A stretch of 64,000 nucleotides of DNA from Edaphobacter sp. (GCA_025462645.1 JAOAPB010000064.1:185208-249207), one strand, 5' to 3'. Shown: positions 42,732 to 52,935, counted from the first letter of the stretch. A program made the numbers and translations. The notes: generated by a model not told the origin, from the letters alone.

Positions 42732-44222
42732 ATGCGTTCTCGAATTATCGCAACACAGGCGCTAGCTTTCTCTTCGGTCGCGTCGACGAGACCGTCGAAA
42801 CCGGGACCTTCGACACAGAATGAAGCTGACACTGAATCGACTTCCGTTCGCCCGGCTCTTTCCTCGGCGCTGAGGCCGCGTCGAAACTTCTTCTCAAAAG
42901 CCAAACCTTCGACGTCGCGGCGTAAGCCTGCCGTTGCTACACTGGGGCCAGTAGCGATTGACTCGACAGCACGGAAAGGCATCGGTAATACCGTGGCGCG
43001 TCGAAGATTTCAAAGAGGCACTGTGTATCTCAACAAACCTAAAACGCAATGGATCGGCGCATATCTGAGTATGCGTTGGATTCTCATGGCGTCGAGCGGC
43101 GGAAAAGGGTCCGCATTGTTCTGTCACCCGTCCGAAAGGATGATGGCACAACGATGCGGAAGAATGAGGCAAAGAATCTGCTTCAGCCCTACATCAACCG
43201 TGTAAATGAACGATCAACCTTCCCGGCAAGGGAACGCAAGGCTGCTACGTTTGAAGCGTTTGCAATGATCTGGGAGAACGACTATCTGATTCTCTCGAAA
43301 CCATCCACACAGAGCAGTGTTCGTACCCAGCTCCGAGCGTTGAAGGCGGAGTTCGGCACAAAGGACATGAGGCAGATTGACGCTGGCGACATTCAGCGTC
43401 TCATCGCCAGATTGACGCGGGACGGCAGGGAACCGAAGACGATACGGAACCTCTGGGGGACCATCAGCCTTATCTGGCAGGCGGCTCTCGCTCAGAAGTA
43501 CGTTGACTCGACACTCCCGAAGCCGAAGCTGCCGAAGGCCGTAAAGAAGGCACCCCGTTTCTTTCGGCTGGAGGATGCGGCTCGAATCATCGCCTCCGTT
43601 CAAGGTGAGCAGAGATGCCTTTATTGGCTCTTTGCCGAAACTGGCATACGGGCCGGTTAGGTCGCAGGACTTCGCAAAGACGTAGCTCTGGACAGAATTA
43701 CCGTTTCACAGTCTGTGTGGGGCGGGAAAGCAATCGCCGAAGAGTCCGAGCGCGGTCAGGACCGTTGCCGTCTCACCTCAGCTCGCCGAACTGCTGTGGA
43801 AGCAGATTGGCTTGCAAAGGGCAGCCGGTCGGTCGCTGTTGTTCACGGTCGGTACTGGCAGCCCGCTTGATATGAACGTCGAACGGAGCAGGCGGCTCGC
43901 ACCCACCCAAGAAACGTTGGAACTGCCAAAGGCTGGATACCATGCCTTCCGTCATTTCAACGTTTCGATGATGGACGCCTTGCGCGTTCCACTGAAGACG
44001 ATCCAAGAGCGCATAGGATACGCGCTTACCGGATCGTTCACGTTGGACGTGTACGGTCATACGCTCGATTGGAAGGCAAATGTAGATGCGGCCCAAAGAT
44101 TAGGGGAAGAGATAACCAAAGCGGTGAAGGCCGCAGAGGAAAATCTCGATTCTGGTCACCTAACTGCTCACCAAAAGCGAAACTTCCAAACTCAGGATTT
44201 GGACGTTTCTGATATTGCTTAG
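42732..44222 (+). pseudogene. Tyrosine (site-specific) integrase, broken (copy 2)
   Basis: Three frames together encode one phage-type integrase. About 42990-43060 gives RRFQRGTVYLNKPKTQWIGAY. After a shift, 43060-43657 gives the core-binding domain (KPSTQSSVRTQLRALKAEFG, IDAGDIQRLIARL) up to the catalytic Arg in FAETGIRAG. Here GAG has become TAG (43658-43660). After a second shift near 43722, the frame that contains 43812-44222 gives SPQLAELL, the HAFRHF box (catalytic His/Arg) and DVYGHT with the nucleophile Tyr. The start is uncertain: the first ~85 codons from 42732 do not look like integrase. All catalytic residues survive, so disruption is by few lesions. It ends 5 bp from a tRNA-Met remnant. 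Confidence 0.8.
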
Positions 44223-44227
44223 TTGTT

Positions 44228-44273
44228 TGGTTGCGGGGGTAGGATTTGAAACCTACGACCTTTGGGTTATGAG
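44228..44273 (-). tRNA. 3' half of initiator tRNA-Met (CAT), remnant / probable attachment site
   Basis: Read on the minus strand this is CTCATAA (anticodon loop with CAT), CCCAA (3' side of the anticodon stem), a variable region, the T arm (GTAGG/CCTAC), the 3' acceptor strand, a discriminator A and encoded CCA. The CCCCCGCAACCA end is characteristic of bacterial tRNA-fMet. The 5' half is absent: sequence before the anticodon loop does not pair. The T loop has 8 instead of 7 nt, so it is non-functional. Tyrosine integrases recombine at anticodon or T arms, and the integrase pseudogene ends 5 bp away, so this is most likely an att site left by island insertion. Confidence 0.75.
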
Positions 44274-44511
44274 TGATGTAACCAACGTATTATCATAGAG
44301 TTAGATGGCGCGATCGGTAGTTTAAGAGCCTAAGTAGTTGTCAGTAGGTTTAGCGAGTTCTTATTTGGGGTTGGTTTGGGGTTGAGACGGAAGGGGGGTG
44401 GATCGAACGGCGGCCCTATCCTCTTCCAAACAAAATCGAAACTCTCGCATGAGCATTACCAACGTTGACACCACCGCACATGCGTGCCGGTGGTTTTCTA
44501 AGGAGAGCGAG

Positions 44512-44984
44512 ATGTTGTACACAGAGTGGTCGCCAGAGCTACTTCAATTGGTCCTTCCCAGGGCATCTCCTCAGACACTCGAACGATTCTTCCACCCATT
44601 AGTCGAAAAGGTGCGTCGTTATGGCATGAGCACGCCTCTTCGTGAAGCTCACTTTCTTGCTCAAATTGCGCACGAAAGTTGCGATCTTTGTTTTACGAAT
44701 GATTAGGTACGGGAAATGCTTACGAGGGACGGCGCGATCTCGGGAATATCCACGCGGGAGACGGAGAGCTTTTTAAGGGAAGAGGCTTGATTCAGATCAC
44801 CGGACGCTGCAACTACGAAACATTCGGAGAGGATATTGGCCAGGATCTGACTACAGGGGACAATATGCAGCGCGTTGCCACGGACCCCTAACTGGCTGCG
44901 CTCTCTGCGAGATGGTTTTGGAGCACGCATCACTTGAATGCGTTAGCCGATGAAGATGATGTCGTGGCCATCACGAGGAGGTGA
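44512..44984 (+). pseudogene. Glycoside hydrolase family 19 endolysin/chitinase, broken
   Basis: From ATG 44512 (AGGAGAG at 44501) the frame reads LYTEWSPELLQLVLPRASP and REAHFLAQIAHESCDLCF, with the first catalytic Glu of GH19 lysozymes. It stops at 44704. After a shift, the continuation [40 protein letters not shown] and ARWFWSTHHLNALAD follows, interrupted by TAA at 44889. Intact phage-type GH19 endolysins are ~190-210 residues and cut peptidoglycan. Its position just outside the tRNA remnant and integrase suggests a prophage or lysis-cassette origin. At least one frameshift and one nonsense mutation make it dead. Confidence 0.75.
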
Positions 44985-45058
44985 ATCGGCCTGAGCTGGA
45001 GCGCGAAGTCCTTTTTACTGAACCCCACAGACGTTGCGCGCAGCGGGATGATGCAGTG

Positions 45059-45094
45059 CGATGCCTCAGACAGCTTATGTTGCCTGAGGCATCG
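45059..45094. terminator. Hairpin downstream of the PQQ dehydrogenase gene
   Basis: CGATGCCTCAG (45059-45069) and CTGAGGCATCG (45084-45094) are perfect 11-bp arms with a 14-nt loop, 11 bp beyond the minus-strand PQQ dehydrogenase stop. No clear T-tract follows on either strand, so a terminator role is likely but not certain. Confidence 0.5.
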
Positions 45095-45105
45095 TACGAC
45101 TGAGC

Positions 45106-47553
45106 CTACTGCAGTCCAAAGGAGAGTACGGTCTGTCCTGCTGTGATGGCGAGGCGTTGGTGGCCGTCGACAGTGTAGGTCATCGGGCTTCCCTTGAACA
45201 TCTGGCTGGTGTTGAAGTGCCAGAGCAGGTGGCCGTTGTTTGCATCTGCTGCAACGACTGCGCGGAGCCATCACCGTAGAAGACGATGCCGCCTGCAGTG
45301 GACATGAGGCCGCTGGCAATACCGCTGCCACCGACCTTCGGAATCTCCCAGGTGATCTTGCCGGTTTGAATGTCGATGGCGCGAAGAAACTTCTCTTCCG
45401 GTGTATCGCCCACGGAGCGACGCGTGGTGCCGCCGTAGAAGGACTTCCGAGTTCGAACTCTACGTCACGCTTCACATACACAGCGCAGGATTCGGATGCG
45501 AAGACGAGGAAGCGCCCTGTCTGCGGATCGAAGGAGGCCGAAGGCCAGTTGGTAGCGCCTGCCGGCGTGGGCATACGCGTGTGCCTTCGTAGGTGGGTGT
45601 GCTGTCGCCCTTAAGGATGGGGCGTCCGTTCCTGTCGACTCCGCTGGCCCAGCTCATACTGTTGATGAAGGGCGCCCCGAGGAGGAACTCGCCGGTAAGC
45701 CTGTCGAGGACATAGAAAAAGCCGTTGCGATTGGCCTGCAGCAGAAGCTTGCGCGGTTTGCCGTGGAAGGGTGCGTCCACGAGCATGGGCGTCTGCGTGG
45801 AGTCCCAGTCATGTAGGTTGTGCGGCGTGAGCTGGCGGTACCAGATCAGTTTGCCGGTGAGCGGATCGAGCGCGACGATGGAGCAGGAGTAGAGGTTGTC
45901 GCCCTTGCGCTGATCGCCGTTGTGATCGGGGCCAGGATTGCCGATGCCCCAGTAGAGGATCTTCGCGACGGGATCGTAGGTGCCCGTCATCCACGTGGAC
46001 GCACCAGGATGCTGGAGCGATGTGCCGACCCACGTTTCGGAGGCGGGTTCGCCTGCGAGTGACGTAGTCCAGAAGCGCCAGACGCGTTCGCCTGTCGAAG
46101 CTTTGTAGGCAGAGAGGAATCCGCGTACGCCTTCATCACCGCCGGAGATGCCGGAGATGACGAAATCGCCGACGACGAGCGGAGCCTGCGTTGCGCCGTA
46201 GTTCTGCTTGTAGTCCGCCATCTCCACATCCCAGACGAGTGTGCCTGTGAAGCGCTGCAGAGCGATGAGTCGCGCGTTGTCTGTGACCATGAAGACGCGA
46301 TCACCGAGAACGGCAACACCACGGTTGATGCCAGAGGCGGCATCGCCAGTAGGGACAAGGTCCTTCGTGCGCGGGCGGCCGTAGTGCCAGATCTGCCGGC
46401 CAGTGCGAGCGTCGAGCGCGTAGCACTCGTTGGAAGCGGTGACGTACATGACGCCGTCTACAACGACGGGCGTGTTCTCCAATGCGCGATGCGCGCCCGG
46501 AAGTGTGAAGGACCACTTGGGCACGATCTGCGCGACGTTCTTCGTGTTGATCTCATTGAGCGGGCTAAAGCGGTTGCCGCTTACGTTGCCGTTGTAGGTG
46601 GGCCACTCGCCGGACTTGGGATGCTCTACCTGTGCGATGGGAACGCCTGCGCCGAGATCGAGCGAGGGCAGAGGTACATCCGCTTTCATCTCTCCGCTGA
46701 GGCGTGTGAGATAGGCCACCAGGTTCTTCATCTGCTCGGGCGTGGCCTGCGTCTTGGGCATGAGCGATTGCTTCTCGTGGACGACGTCTGCCACCTGATC
46801 TTTTGAGAAGAGGTAGAGCTTGCCGTCGACACCCTGCAGTTGGAGGTCGAAGGGTGTCTCGTTCTTCAGTGCCCCGTGTACTGTCCGTCCATTGCGCAGC
46901 TTCACTGTGGCTGCAGCGTAGGACGCCGGGGCTACCCCGAGGCCGCCTTCGCCGCCACCGCGTCTTCCTCCACCAGCCGCAACAAGCGGCAACGATCCGG
47001 GGTCGGTGAGGGACTGCTGGATCTGCTCTGCGGTACGCGTACGTGCGAGGTTTGAGAGATCGGGGCCTACGACGCCACCGCGTCCGCTTACCGCGTGGCA
47101 GCTAAGGCACTTTCCTTCGTGCGCGAGGAAATCAAAGCCCGCCTTTACATCGCCTGCAGTGGCGACAGCTAGTTTGCGCACAGCGCTTGCGCCCGATGGA
47201 GCCTTGAGAGACATGACGTAGACGGCGAGAGAGTCCACCTCGGGGGCGGCAAGTTTGAAGGCAGGCATGCCTGCAGCGAGAATGCCTTTGAGGACGATGT
47301 CATGCACAGCCTGCTTTGAAGTAGCACGGGGATTCTGCACATCGAGAAGGCTCGGACCAAGTGCACCGCCTCTTCCATCTTCACCATGACATGCCGCGCA
47401 ATGGTTGATGAAGGATTGCTTGCCTGCAGCGACCTGTCGCGCTGTGCCCGTTTCGGGGGTCTGCGTTTCGGCGCTTGTGATCAAAACGAGTGCGCCTAAG
47501 CCAAGGAAAGGAATGCCAAGTGCAAGATGCAGGCGAAGAGAAGAAAATTTCAT
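45106..47553 (-). pseudogene. Cytochrome c-fused PQQ-dependent dehydrogenase with three frameshifts
   Basis: The first 693 codons (47553-45472 frame) encode a signal (FLGLGALVLITSAETQ), two c-type heme sites (CAACH and CLSCH) and most of a quinoprotein beta-propeller (WPTYNGNVSGNRFSPLNEI, ALDARTGRQIWHYG, ALDPLTGKLIWYRQ). The last part continues in other frames: MPTPAGATNWPSASFDPQTG, then GDTPEEKFLRAIDIQTGKIT, then GHLLWHFNTSQMFKGSPMTY, ending VLSFGLQ at 45106. Single missing bases near 45575, 45440 and 45263 account for all breaks. Repaired length would be about 815 residues, normal for heme-fused quinoprotein alcohol dehydrogenases of the periplasm. Sequencing error cannot be excluded. It lies between the decayed island and the divergent TonB receptor gene. 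Confidence 0.8.
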
Positions 47554-47946
47554 AAGGGTGCCTCAGTAAGAGATGAAGAGTGTGCTATCGATTCAATCTC
47601 ATTTACGCGTTGTTGGTGTAGGTGCCATGTCCTACTGAAGCACTTATTTATTGCGACCACTCTCTAGGTCAAAGGGCCCACTCGGATAGTAATGCAAATG
47701 ACCTATATGCAGGATTATCTTCCACTTAGTGAGTTATTAGTATTGACACACTAACAAAGGCGTTGCTAAGTTCTGTCAAACGCACTAAGAATCTTCACTC
47801 AATTTTCACTCATTCGAGTTAGCGATCGCTGCGACCTTGTAACTGCTGTTCACAAGCCTCCCTGCGATCAAGCGACTCCTATGTTCCTTGCCACCCTTGG
47901 TCACGCAATTGGTCCAGTGGGATCACTTTGTTAGAGGAGATTTAGT
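47554..47946. promoter_or_regulatory. Divergent promoter region between PQQ dehydrogenase and TonB receptor genes
   Basis: This AT-rich 393-bp gap separates two divergent genes. TTGACA at 47743-47748 is a candidate -35 for the receptor; the -10 region 17-18 bp on (CTAAGT/TAAGTT) is weak. GGAGA at 47935-47939 is the receptor's ribosome-binding site. No gene is seen here. Confidence 0.4.
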
Positions 47947-50900
47947 ATGCGCAGAACCTTTTCGTTCGTATTGGTACTTTTTCTCGTTCTCCTCTCCACA
48001 TCTTTCCCCGCCTTTGCCGCAATTACAGGCATTGTGTCCGGCACAATCACCGATCCATCCGGTGCTGCAGTTCCGGGAGTGGATGTTGTCGCTCTTAACG
48101 AAGCAACTGGCATCTCGCTCGAAACGAAGACGGACGGAAAAGGCTTCTACAGCTTTAACGCGCTGGATGTTGGTTCCTACACCGTTTCAGCCACGCTTTT
48201 GGGCTTCCAAAAATCGGAGGTGACGAAGATCAAGGTCGATGCGAACTCTTCGATTAAGAACGACATCACGATGCAGGTGGGCAGTGTCTCGGAGACGACG
48301 CAGGTTACAAGCAGCCAGGTGCAGATCGAAACGCAGAACACACAGCTTGGTGAAGTGATCGAGTCGCAGAAGATCACAGCGGTACCGCTCAACGGACGTT
48401 CGTACACCGATCTTCTGTCGCTGCAGCCTGGTGTCTCTCCCTACACGGCTACGACAGAAGGTTCTGCTACTTCTACTTCGGGCAATCTCAATCCCGGCAA
48501 TCAGTCGGTGAACGGCGGACGTGAAGGCTCCAATGGCTTCATGGTGAATGGTGCCAATGTAACGGATGGCTACCAGGATGGTGCATCCATCATTCCGACG
48601 CTGGACTCGATCTCCGAGTTCCGCATCATTACCAGCAATTTTGACGCGGAGTATGGCAACTTTAGCGGTGGCCAGGTGAACGTGGTCACCAAGTCCGGTA
48701 CGAACCAGATTCACGGTGAAGCGTACGAGTTCTTCCGCAACACCGCTTTGAACGCGCGTAACTTTTACGCTTCTCCCACTGCAGCGAAGCCACCCTTCAA
48801 TCAAAACATCTTCGGCGGAACGTTTGGCATGCCGATCAAGCGCGACAAGATATTTTTCTTCGGAGATTTTCAGGCCACGAAGCAGACCGCTGCCAATACA
48901 ACGAACAACCTCACTGTGCCGACGGCGGCCAATCTTGCAGGAGATCTTTCAAATCAAGCAGCTGTGTTGGACAAGTTTGCCCGTCCCAATGGCGTTGATT
49001 TTACGAATGGTGGCGGAGTGGTCGGAACGGGATGGGCGAATACGTTGTCTACCCGTTTGGGATATACGGTGAATCCGGGCGAACCCTACTACTACACGGG
49101 TTGTACGCTCACATCGCAGTGTGTATTTCCGAATGCGCAGATCCCACAAACAGCATGGTCTTCGACAGCAGTACCCCTCTCCAAGTACATTCCGGCTCCC
49201 AATACATCAGGGGCGTTCAATTACGTCACTTCACTTCCCGGCTCTACGACTGATTACAAGGGTGCTGGACGTCTGGACGTGAACACGAAGTACGGAACCA
49301 TTTTTGGCTACTACTTTCTTGATGACGATCACATCCTGAACCCCTACGCTGGCGGTTCAGTGGGTGGTTTCGCTGGTGTCACTTCTGGTCGAGCGCAGAT
49401 GGTCAACCTTGGGCTTACAACCATATTCAAAAACAATCAAGTAAACACTCTTCGCATTGCTTATGTACGGAGTGCTCTTCACACCAATGCTCCACTCAGT
49501 TCAGGTCCGGATCTTGCGTCCCTTGGTTTCGTGACGCCGTGGGGGCCTACCGGCGGCATTGACGTGGTCAATCCTGCGTTGAAGGGTGTGCCGAATATTG
49601 CATTCAGCAACTTCAGCATTGGTACGCCGAACTCCACCAATATTCGCGTGAACAATAGCTATCAGATTCTTGATAACTACGCGATCGTTGCCGGAGAGCA
49701 CACCATGCAGTTCGGCATCAACTATCACTACGACCAGATCAACGGCCGCAATTTCTATGCGGTAAATGGTCAATACAGCTACGCGGGAGGTAACGAGACG
49801 GGTCTCGATACGTTGGACTTCCTGCTCGGTGCATCGAACAGTCTTACGCAAGCTACGCCGCAGCTACTTGATTCTCGCAGCCACTATGCAGGTGGTTATG
49901 CGCAGGACTCGTGGAGAATCCTTTCAAATCTCACGTTGAACTATGGCATTCGTTATGAAGTTTCAACGCCGTGGTACGACACGCAGAATAAGATTGAGAC
50001 GATTATTCCCGGCCAGCAATCCATTGTCTTCCCCGGAGCTCCGAAGGGTTGGGTCTTCCCGGGCGATCCGGGCGTACCGCGTACTCTCGCGCCGATCAAG
50101 TGGAACAAGTTTGCTCCACGTTTTGGATTCTCGTATACGCCCACTCTCTTCAACGGCAAGATGGCAATCCGTGGTGGATACGGCATCTTCTACACAAACT
50201 ACCAGGACCAGTCGGGCTTCGTAGAAATTGGCGATGCTCCCTATGGACTCTACTATTCCTCGCCTGTTCCTGTGAGAACGGAGAGGCCTTATGTCGATCG
50301 AGCAACGGGCAATGTGCAGCTTCAAAAATTCCCGTTTACCTTCCCACCCACAAATGTTTCGGCAACTAACCCGGATAATAATGTGCCGTGGGCGAACTAC
50401 CTGCCTCTCAGTTCGAGCGACGCAGTCTCCATTCACAACACGGTTCCCTATAATCAGGACTACTACCTCGGCATCCAACAGGAACTGTTGCCTGCCACTG
50501 TGCTCACCATTAACTATGTAGGTAATGTGGGTCGCCATCTTGCTAATGCTGTGGAAGCGAATCCCGGTGATCCAGCTCTCTGTCTCTCTCTGACCGCAGC
50601 AGTGCTTGCTCCTGGGCAAACACCGTGCGGACCAAAGCTTGAGACGCAGGTTTACACCCTTGCAGGTGGTGGAACAGTACAAGGTACACGTCCTACCCTG
50701 GGTATCGCCTTTGGCAGCAATCCATATTTGCAGACCCAGGCCAGTTCGAACTACAACTCTCTGCAGACGAGCGTGAAGCACATCAGCCCCATGTGGGACG
50801 TTCTGGTCTCCTATACGTGGAGCCGTTCTTTTGACAACGGGTCAGGCCTGACCGATCAAACGTACGTCTACAATCCGCGCAGAAGTTATGGTCTTTCGAA

Positions 50901-51462
50901 ATTTGACGTAACCAATAACTTCGCTGCGAGCTATAACCTGCGCCTGCCCTTCGGACAGCACACGGACCGCCGCTGGGCAAGGGTTTTCCTGGGAGGATGG
51001 TCTCTCGCCGGCATTACGCGTTTTGCGACTGGAATTCCTGTGAACTTGAGTGAAAGCGACGACCGCTCTCTCGTGGGTTGTGGATGCGATCTGCCCAACT
51101 ACACCGGCCAGAGCCTGACAGCAAATGCCGATCGTAATCCGCGTAATAACCGTTACCGCGCAACAGCCGTACCCTACTTCAACACCGGAGCTTTCTCGAT
51201 AGAGAGGCTCGGAGTCTACGGTAACTCACACCGTCGCTTCTTCCATGGGCCTGGCATCAACAACACCGATCTTGCCGTTCTGCGTGACTTCCACATTCAC
51301 GAAGGACACACGGTCCAGTTCCGCGCAGAGGCATTCAATACGTGGAATCATGCCCAGTTCAACAATCCTGGCTCTACAGTGAACACCACGTCCACGTTTG
51401 GTCTTGTCTCGTCGGCGCGTCCGGCGCGCATCTACCAGATCGCGGCGAAGTATCGCTTCTAG
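47947..51462 (+). CDS. TonB-dependent receptor, Oar-like, with carboxypeptidase-regulatory-like domain
   Basis: A 1,171-residue outer-membrane protein: signal (FVLVLFLVLLSTSFPAFA), regulatory-like Ig domain (~28-110: VSGTITDPSGAAVPGVDV, TDGKGFYSFNALDVGSYTV), plug (~120-250: VPLNGRSYTDLLSLQPGV, NGGREGSNGFMVNGANVTDG, SGGQVNVVTKSGTNQIHGEA) and a long barrel ending YQIAAKYRF with terminal Phe. Most similar by eye in layout to the receptor at 13.8-17.3 kb but clearly a different paralogue. GGAGA lies 7 nt before the ATG. It is followed by a strong terminator, then a DUF4380 protein gene. Likely ligand: a plant or microbial carbohydrate, inferred from the adjoining mutarotase-like and rhamnogalacturonyl-hydrolase genes. 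Confidence 0.93.
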   Translation: MRRTFSFVLVLFLVLLSTSFPAFAAITGIVSGTITDPSGAAVPGVDVVALNEATGISLETKTDGKGFYSFNALDVGSYTVSATLLGFQKSEVTKIKVDANSSIKNDITMQVGSVSETTQVTSSQVQIETQNTQLGEVIESQKITAVPLNGRSYTDLLSLQPGVSPYTATTEGSATSTSGNLNPGNQSVNGGREGSNGFMVNGANVTDGYQDGASIIPTLDSISEFRIITSNFDAEYGNFSGGQVNVVTKSGTNQIHGEAYEFFRNTALNARNFYASPTAAKPPFNQNIFGGTFGMPIKRDKIFFFGDFQATKQTAANTTNNLTVPTAANLAGDLSNQAAVLDKFARPNGVDFTNGGGVVGTGWANTLSTRLGYTVNPGEPYYYTGCTLTSQCVFPNAQIPQTAWSSTAVPLSKYIPAPNTSGAFNYVTSLPGSTTDYKGAGRLDVNTKYGTIFGYYFLDDDHILNPYAGGSVGGFAGVTSGRAQMVNLGLTTIFKNNQVNTLRIAYVRSALHTNAPLSSGPDLASLGFVTPWGPTGGIDVVNPALKGVPNIAFSNFSIGTPNSTNIRVNNSYQILDNYAIVAGEHTMQFGINYHYDQINGRNFYAVNGQYSYAGGNETGLDTLDFLLGASNSLTQATPQLLDSRSHYAGGYAQDSWRILSNLTLNYGIRYEVSTPWYDTQNKIETIIPGQQSIVFPGAPKGWVFPGDPGVPRTLAPIKWNKFAPRFGFSYTPTLFNGKMAIRGGYGIFYTNYQDQSGFVEIGDAPYGLYYSSPVPVRTERPYVDRATGNVQLQKFPFTFPPTNVSATNPDNNVPWANYLPLSSSDAVSIHNTVPYNQDYYLGIQQELLPATVLTINYVGNVGRHLANAVEANPGDPALCLSLTAAVLAPGQTPCGPKLETQVYTLAGGGTVQGTRPTLGIAFGSNPYLQTQASSNYNSLQTSVKHISPMWDVLVSYTWSRSFDNGSGLTDQTYVYNPRRSYGLSKFDVTNNFAASYNLRLPFGQHTDRRWARVFLGGWSLAGITRFATGIPVNLSESDDRSLVGCGCDLPNYTGQSLTANADRNPRNNRYRATAVPYFNTGAFSIERLGVYGNSHRRFFHGPGINNTDLAVLRDFHIHEGHTVQFRAEAFNTWNHAQFNNPGSTVNTTSTFGLVSSARPARIYQIAAKYRF

Positions 51463-51487
51463 CTGAGATAGTTGCTATTGCTTCTTC

Positions 51488-51526
51488 GCTGCTCGGCATA
51501 CAGATATGCCGGGCAGCTTTTCTTTC
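51488..51526 (+). terminator. Rho-independent terminator after the second TonB receptor
   Basis: Thirteen-base arms (51488-51500 and 51505-51517) pair with one G-T wobble around a 4-nt loop and are followed by TTTTCTTTC. The stem lies 26 bp past the stop codon and only 33 bp before the next start, so the DUF4380 gene is reached by readthrough or by its own promoter. Confidence 0.8.
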
Positions 51527-51558
51527 TTGTGAAGCTCAAGTTTGAATCCGAGGATCTT

Positions 51559-52935
51559 ATGCAAATGCTTGCCATGCGGAGATGGTTGTCTACCGTTGCT
51601 CTCACTGCGCTTATCGCTTACGGCACTGTGCCAGCGCTAGCGAAAGACTGCTCTATTAAGTCGGCTGATTATTTTGGTTGGAAAGCGGAGAAAGTCTCCA
51701 ATAAATGGGTGGAGCTTACGATTGTTCCCGCGCTTGGCGGCCGATTGATGCAGGTAAGCTTTGGTGGGCATGACTTTCTGTTCGTGAATGAGCAGTTGAA
51801 GGGAAAGAACATGCCTATCGATACGGTGCACCGTCGTTGGTACAACTACGGTGGCGACAAGATTTGGCCGATGCCTGAAGGCTCTCAGGATGAGCAGCAC
51901 TGGCCTGGCGCTGGTGGTTCAGAGCTGGACGAGGCGCCGTATGTTTTTGAGGTTCTTTCGCATGGCGCTGTCTGCTCCGTACGACTTACGGGACCGACGG
52001 ACTCTTTTACAGGGCAGCAATACGTCCGCGATATTAGCATTGGCAAGGAATCGCCCGTTATCTCCTTCCACGCTGTGATGAAGAACAACAGCGGCTATCC
52101 AAGAAGCTGGTCGGAGCAGTCCGTCACGCAGTACAACACGGCTGCGCCTGACGATCTGGCTAAGGTGAATCCGAAGATATGGGGACTCACTCTTGCGAAT
52201 TCGGCCAGCGCATACCTGAATGGCTACCACGTGCGTACGGGCATGGCGGGCGGACCTGCTTACACGGTGGAGAATGGTCTCTTCAAAGTGCATCCGCTGG
52301 TGAGTAGTGGAGAAGTGTGGGTCGACTCTCCGGGCGGTTGGCTTGCGGTCGTGGACGGTACGAGCAACTTCACGATGGTGGAGAGGAATCGCTTCTATCC
52401 AACGGTAGAGTATCCCGCAAAGGCGACGATGCTCTTCTACGCAACAGGACAGCGTATACGGCAGGCAACGACTCCTCTGGCTCCCGATGCAGTTACTCCT
52501 CCTCCGATTAACTATATGGAGGCAGAGGTAAACAGCCCTGTGATCGAGCTCGCCCCGGGCGAGAGCTATGCGATGGACACACAGTGGTATCCCACACGCA
52601 TGGGCGAGGGCTTCAAAGCGACTACCTATAGCGGAGTGATCGGTGCGCCGCTTGCGGCGACGGCGACTTCTGCTGGGCTTGTGCTCGCGGGAGAGTTTGG
52701 CGTCTTCTATCCCGGCAAGTTAGTTGCGCATTACTACGCTCGCGGTGGGTCGCCCATTGGAAGTGCAGAGGTAGGCGATGCCGATCCTGGGAAGCCGCTG
52801 CAGCTTCATGCAACGGTGGCAGCTCCTCCTGAAACGGCGAGGGTGTCTTTGCATGTAGTGGATATGGATCACATCGATCGAGGACCGTTGGGTGAGGCTC
52901 TGGTCGATCCACCTCCACCTGCTGCAGCCCGCTGA
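51559..52935 (+). CDS. Exported DUF4380 protein (galactose-mutarotase-like fold)
   Basis: A 458-residue protein from ATG 51559, with GAGG at 51550 as ribosome-binding site and a signal peptide (TVALTALIAYGTVPALAKD). The frame is open to 51472 but that stretch is the terminator. The mature part starts as a DUF4380 domain: WVELTIVPALGGRLMQVSFGG, HDFLFVNEQLKGK, YGGDKIWPMPEG and FSGVxx-type strands, resembling the supersandwich fold of aldose 1-epimerases. The usual mutarotase catalytic His/Glu pair is not evident. Family function is unknown; an exported sugar-binding or epimerase role fits the neighbouring TonB receptor. The C-terminal ~100 residues form a separate beta-rich domain ending in a Pro/Ala tail. 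Confidence 0.8.
   Translation: MQMLAMRRWLSTVALTALIAYGTVPALAKDCSIKSADYFGWKAEKVSNKWVELTIVPALGGRLMQVSFGGHDFLFVNEQLKGKNMPIDTVHRRWYNYGGDKIWPMPEGSQDEQHWPGAGGSELDEAPYVFEVLSHGAVCSVRLTGPTDSFTGQQYVRDISIGKESPVISFHAVMKNNSGYPRSWSEQSVTQYNTAAPDDLAKVNPKIWGLTLANSASAYLNGYHVRTGMAGGPAYTVENGLFKVHPLVSSGEVWVDSPGGWLAVVDGTSNFTMVERNRFYPTVEYPAKATMLFYATGQRIRQATTPLAPDAVTPPPINYMEAEVNSPVIELAPGESYAMDTQWYPTRMGEGFKATTYSGVIGAPLAATATSAGLVLAGEFGVFYPGKLVAHYYARGGSPIGSAEVGDADPGKPLQLHATVAAPPETARVSLHVVDMDHIDRGPLGEALVDPPPPAAAR

Noticed and set aside
44930..45574. 214-codon minus-strand frame with its own start
   Set aside because: Only its first ~40 codons are meaningful, and they are a middle piece of the frameshifted PQQ dehydrogenase; the rest is antisense to the GH19 remnant.
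49963..50781. 272-codon minus-strand frame
   Set aside because: Antisense shadow of the TonB receptor gene; His/Arg/Cys-rich with no motif.
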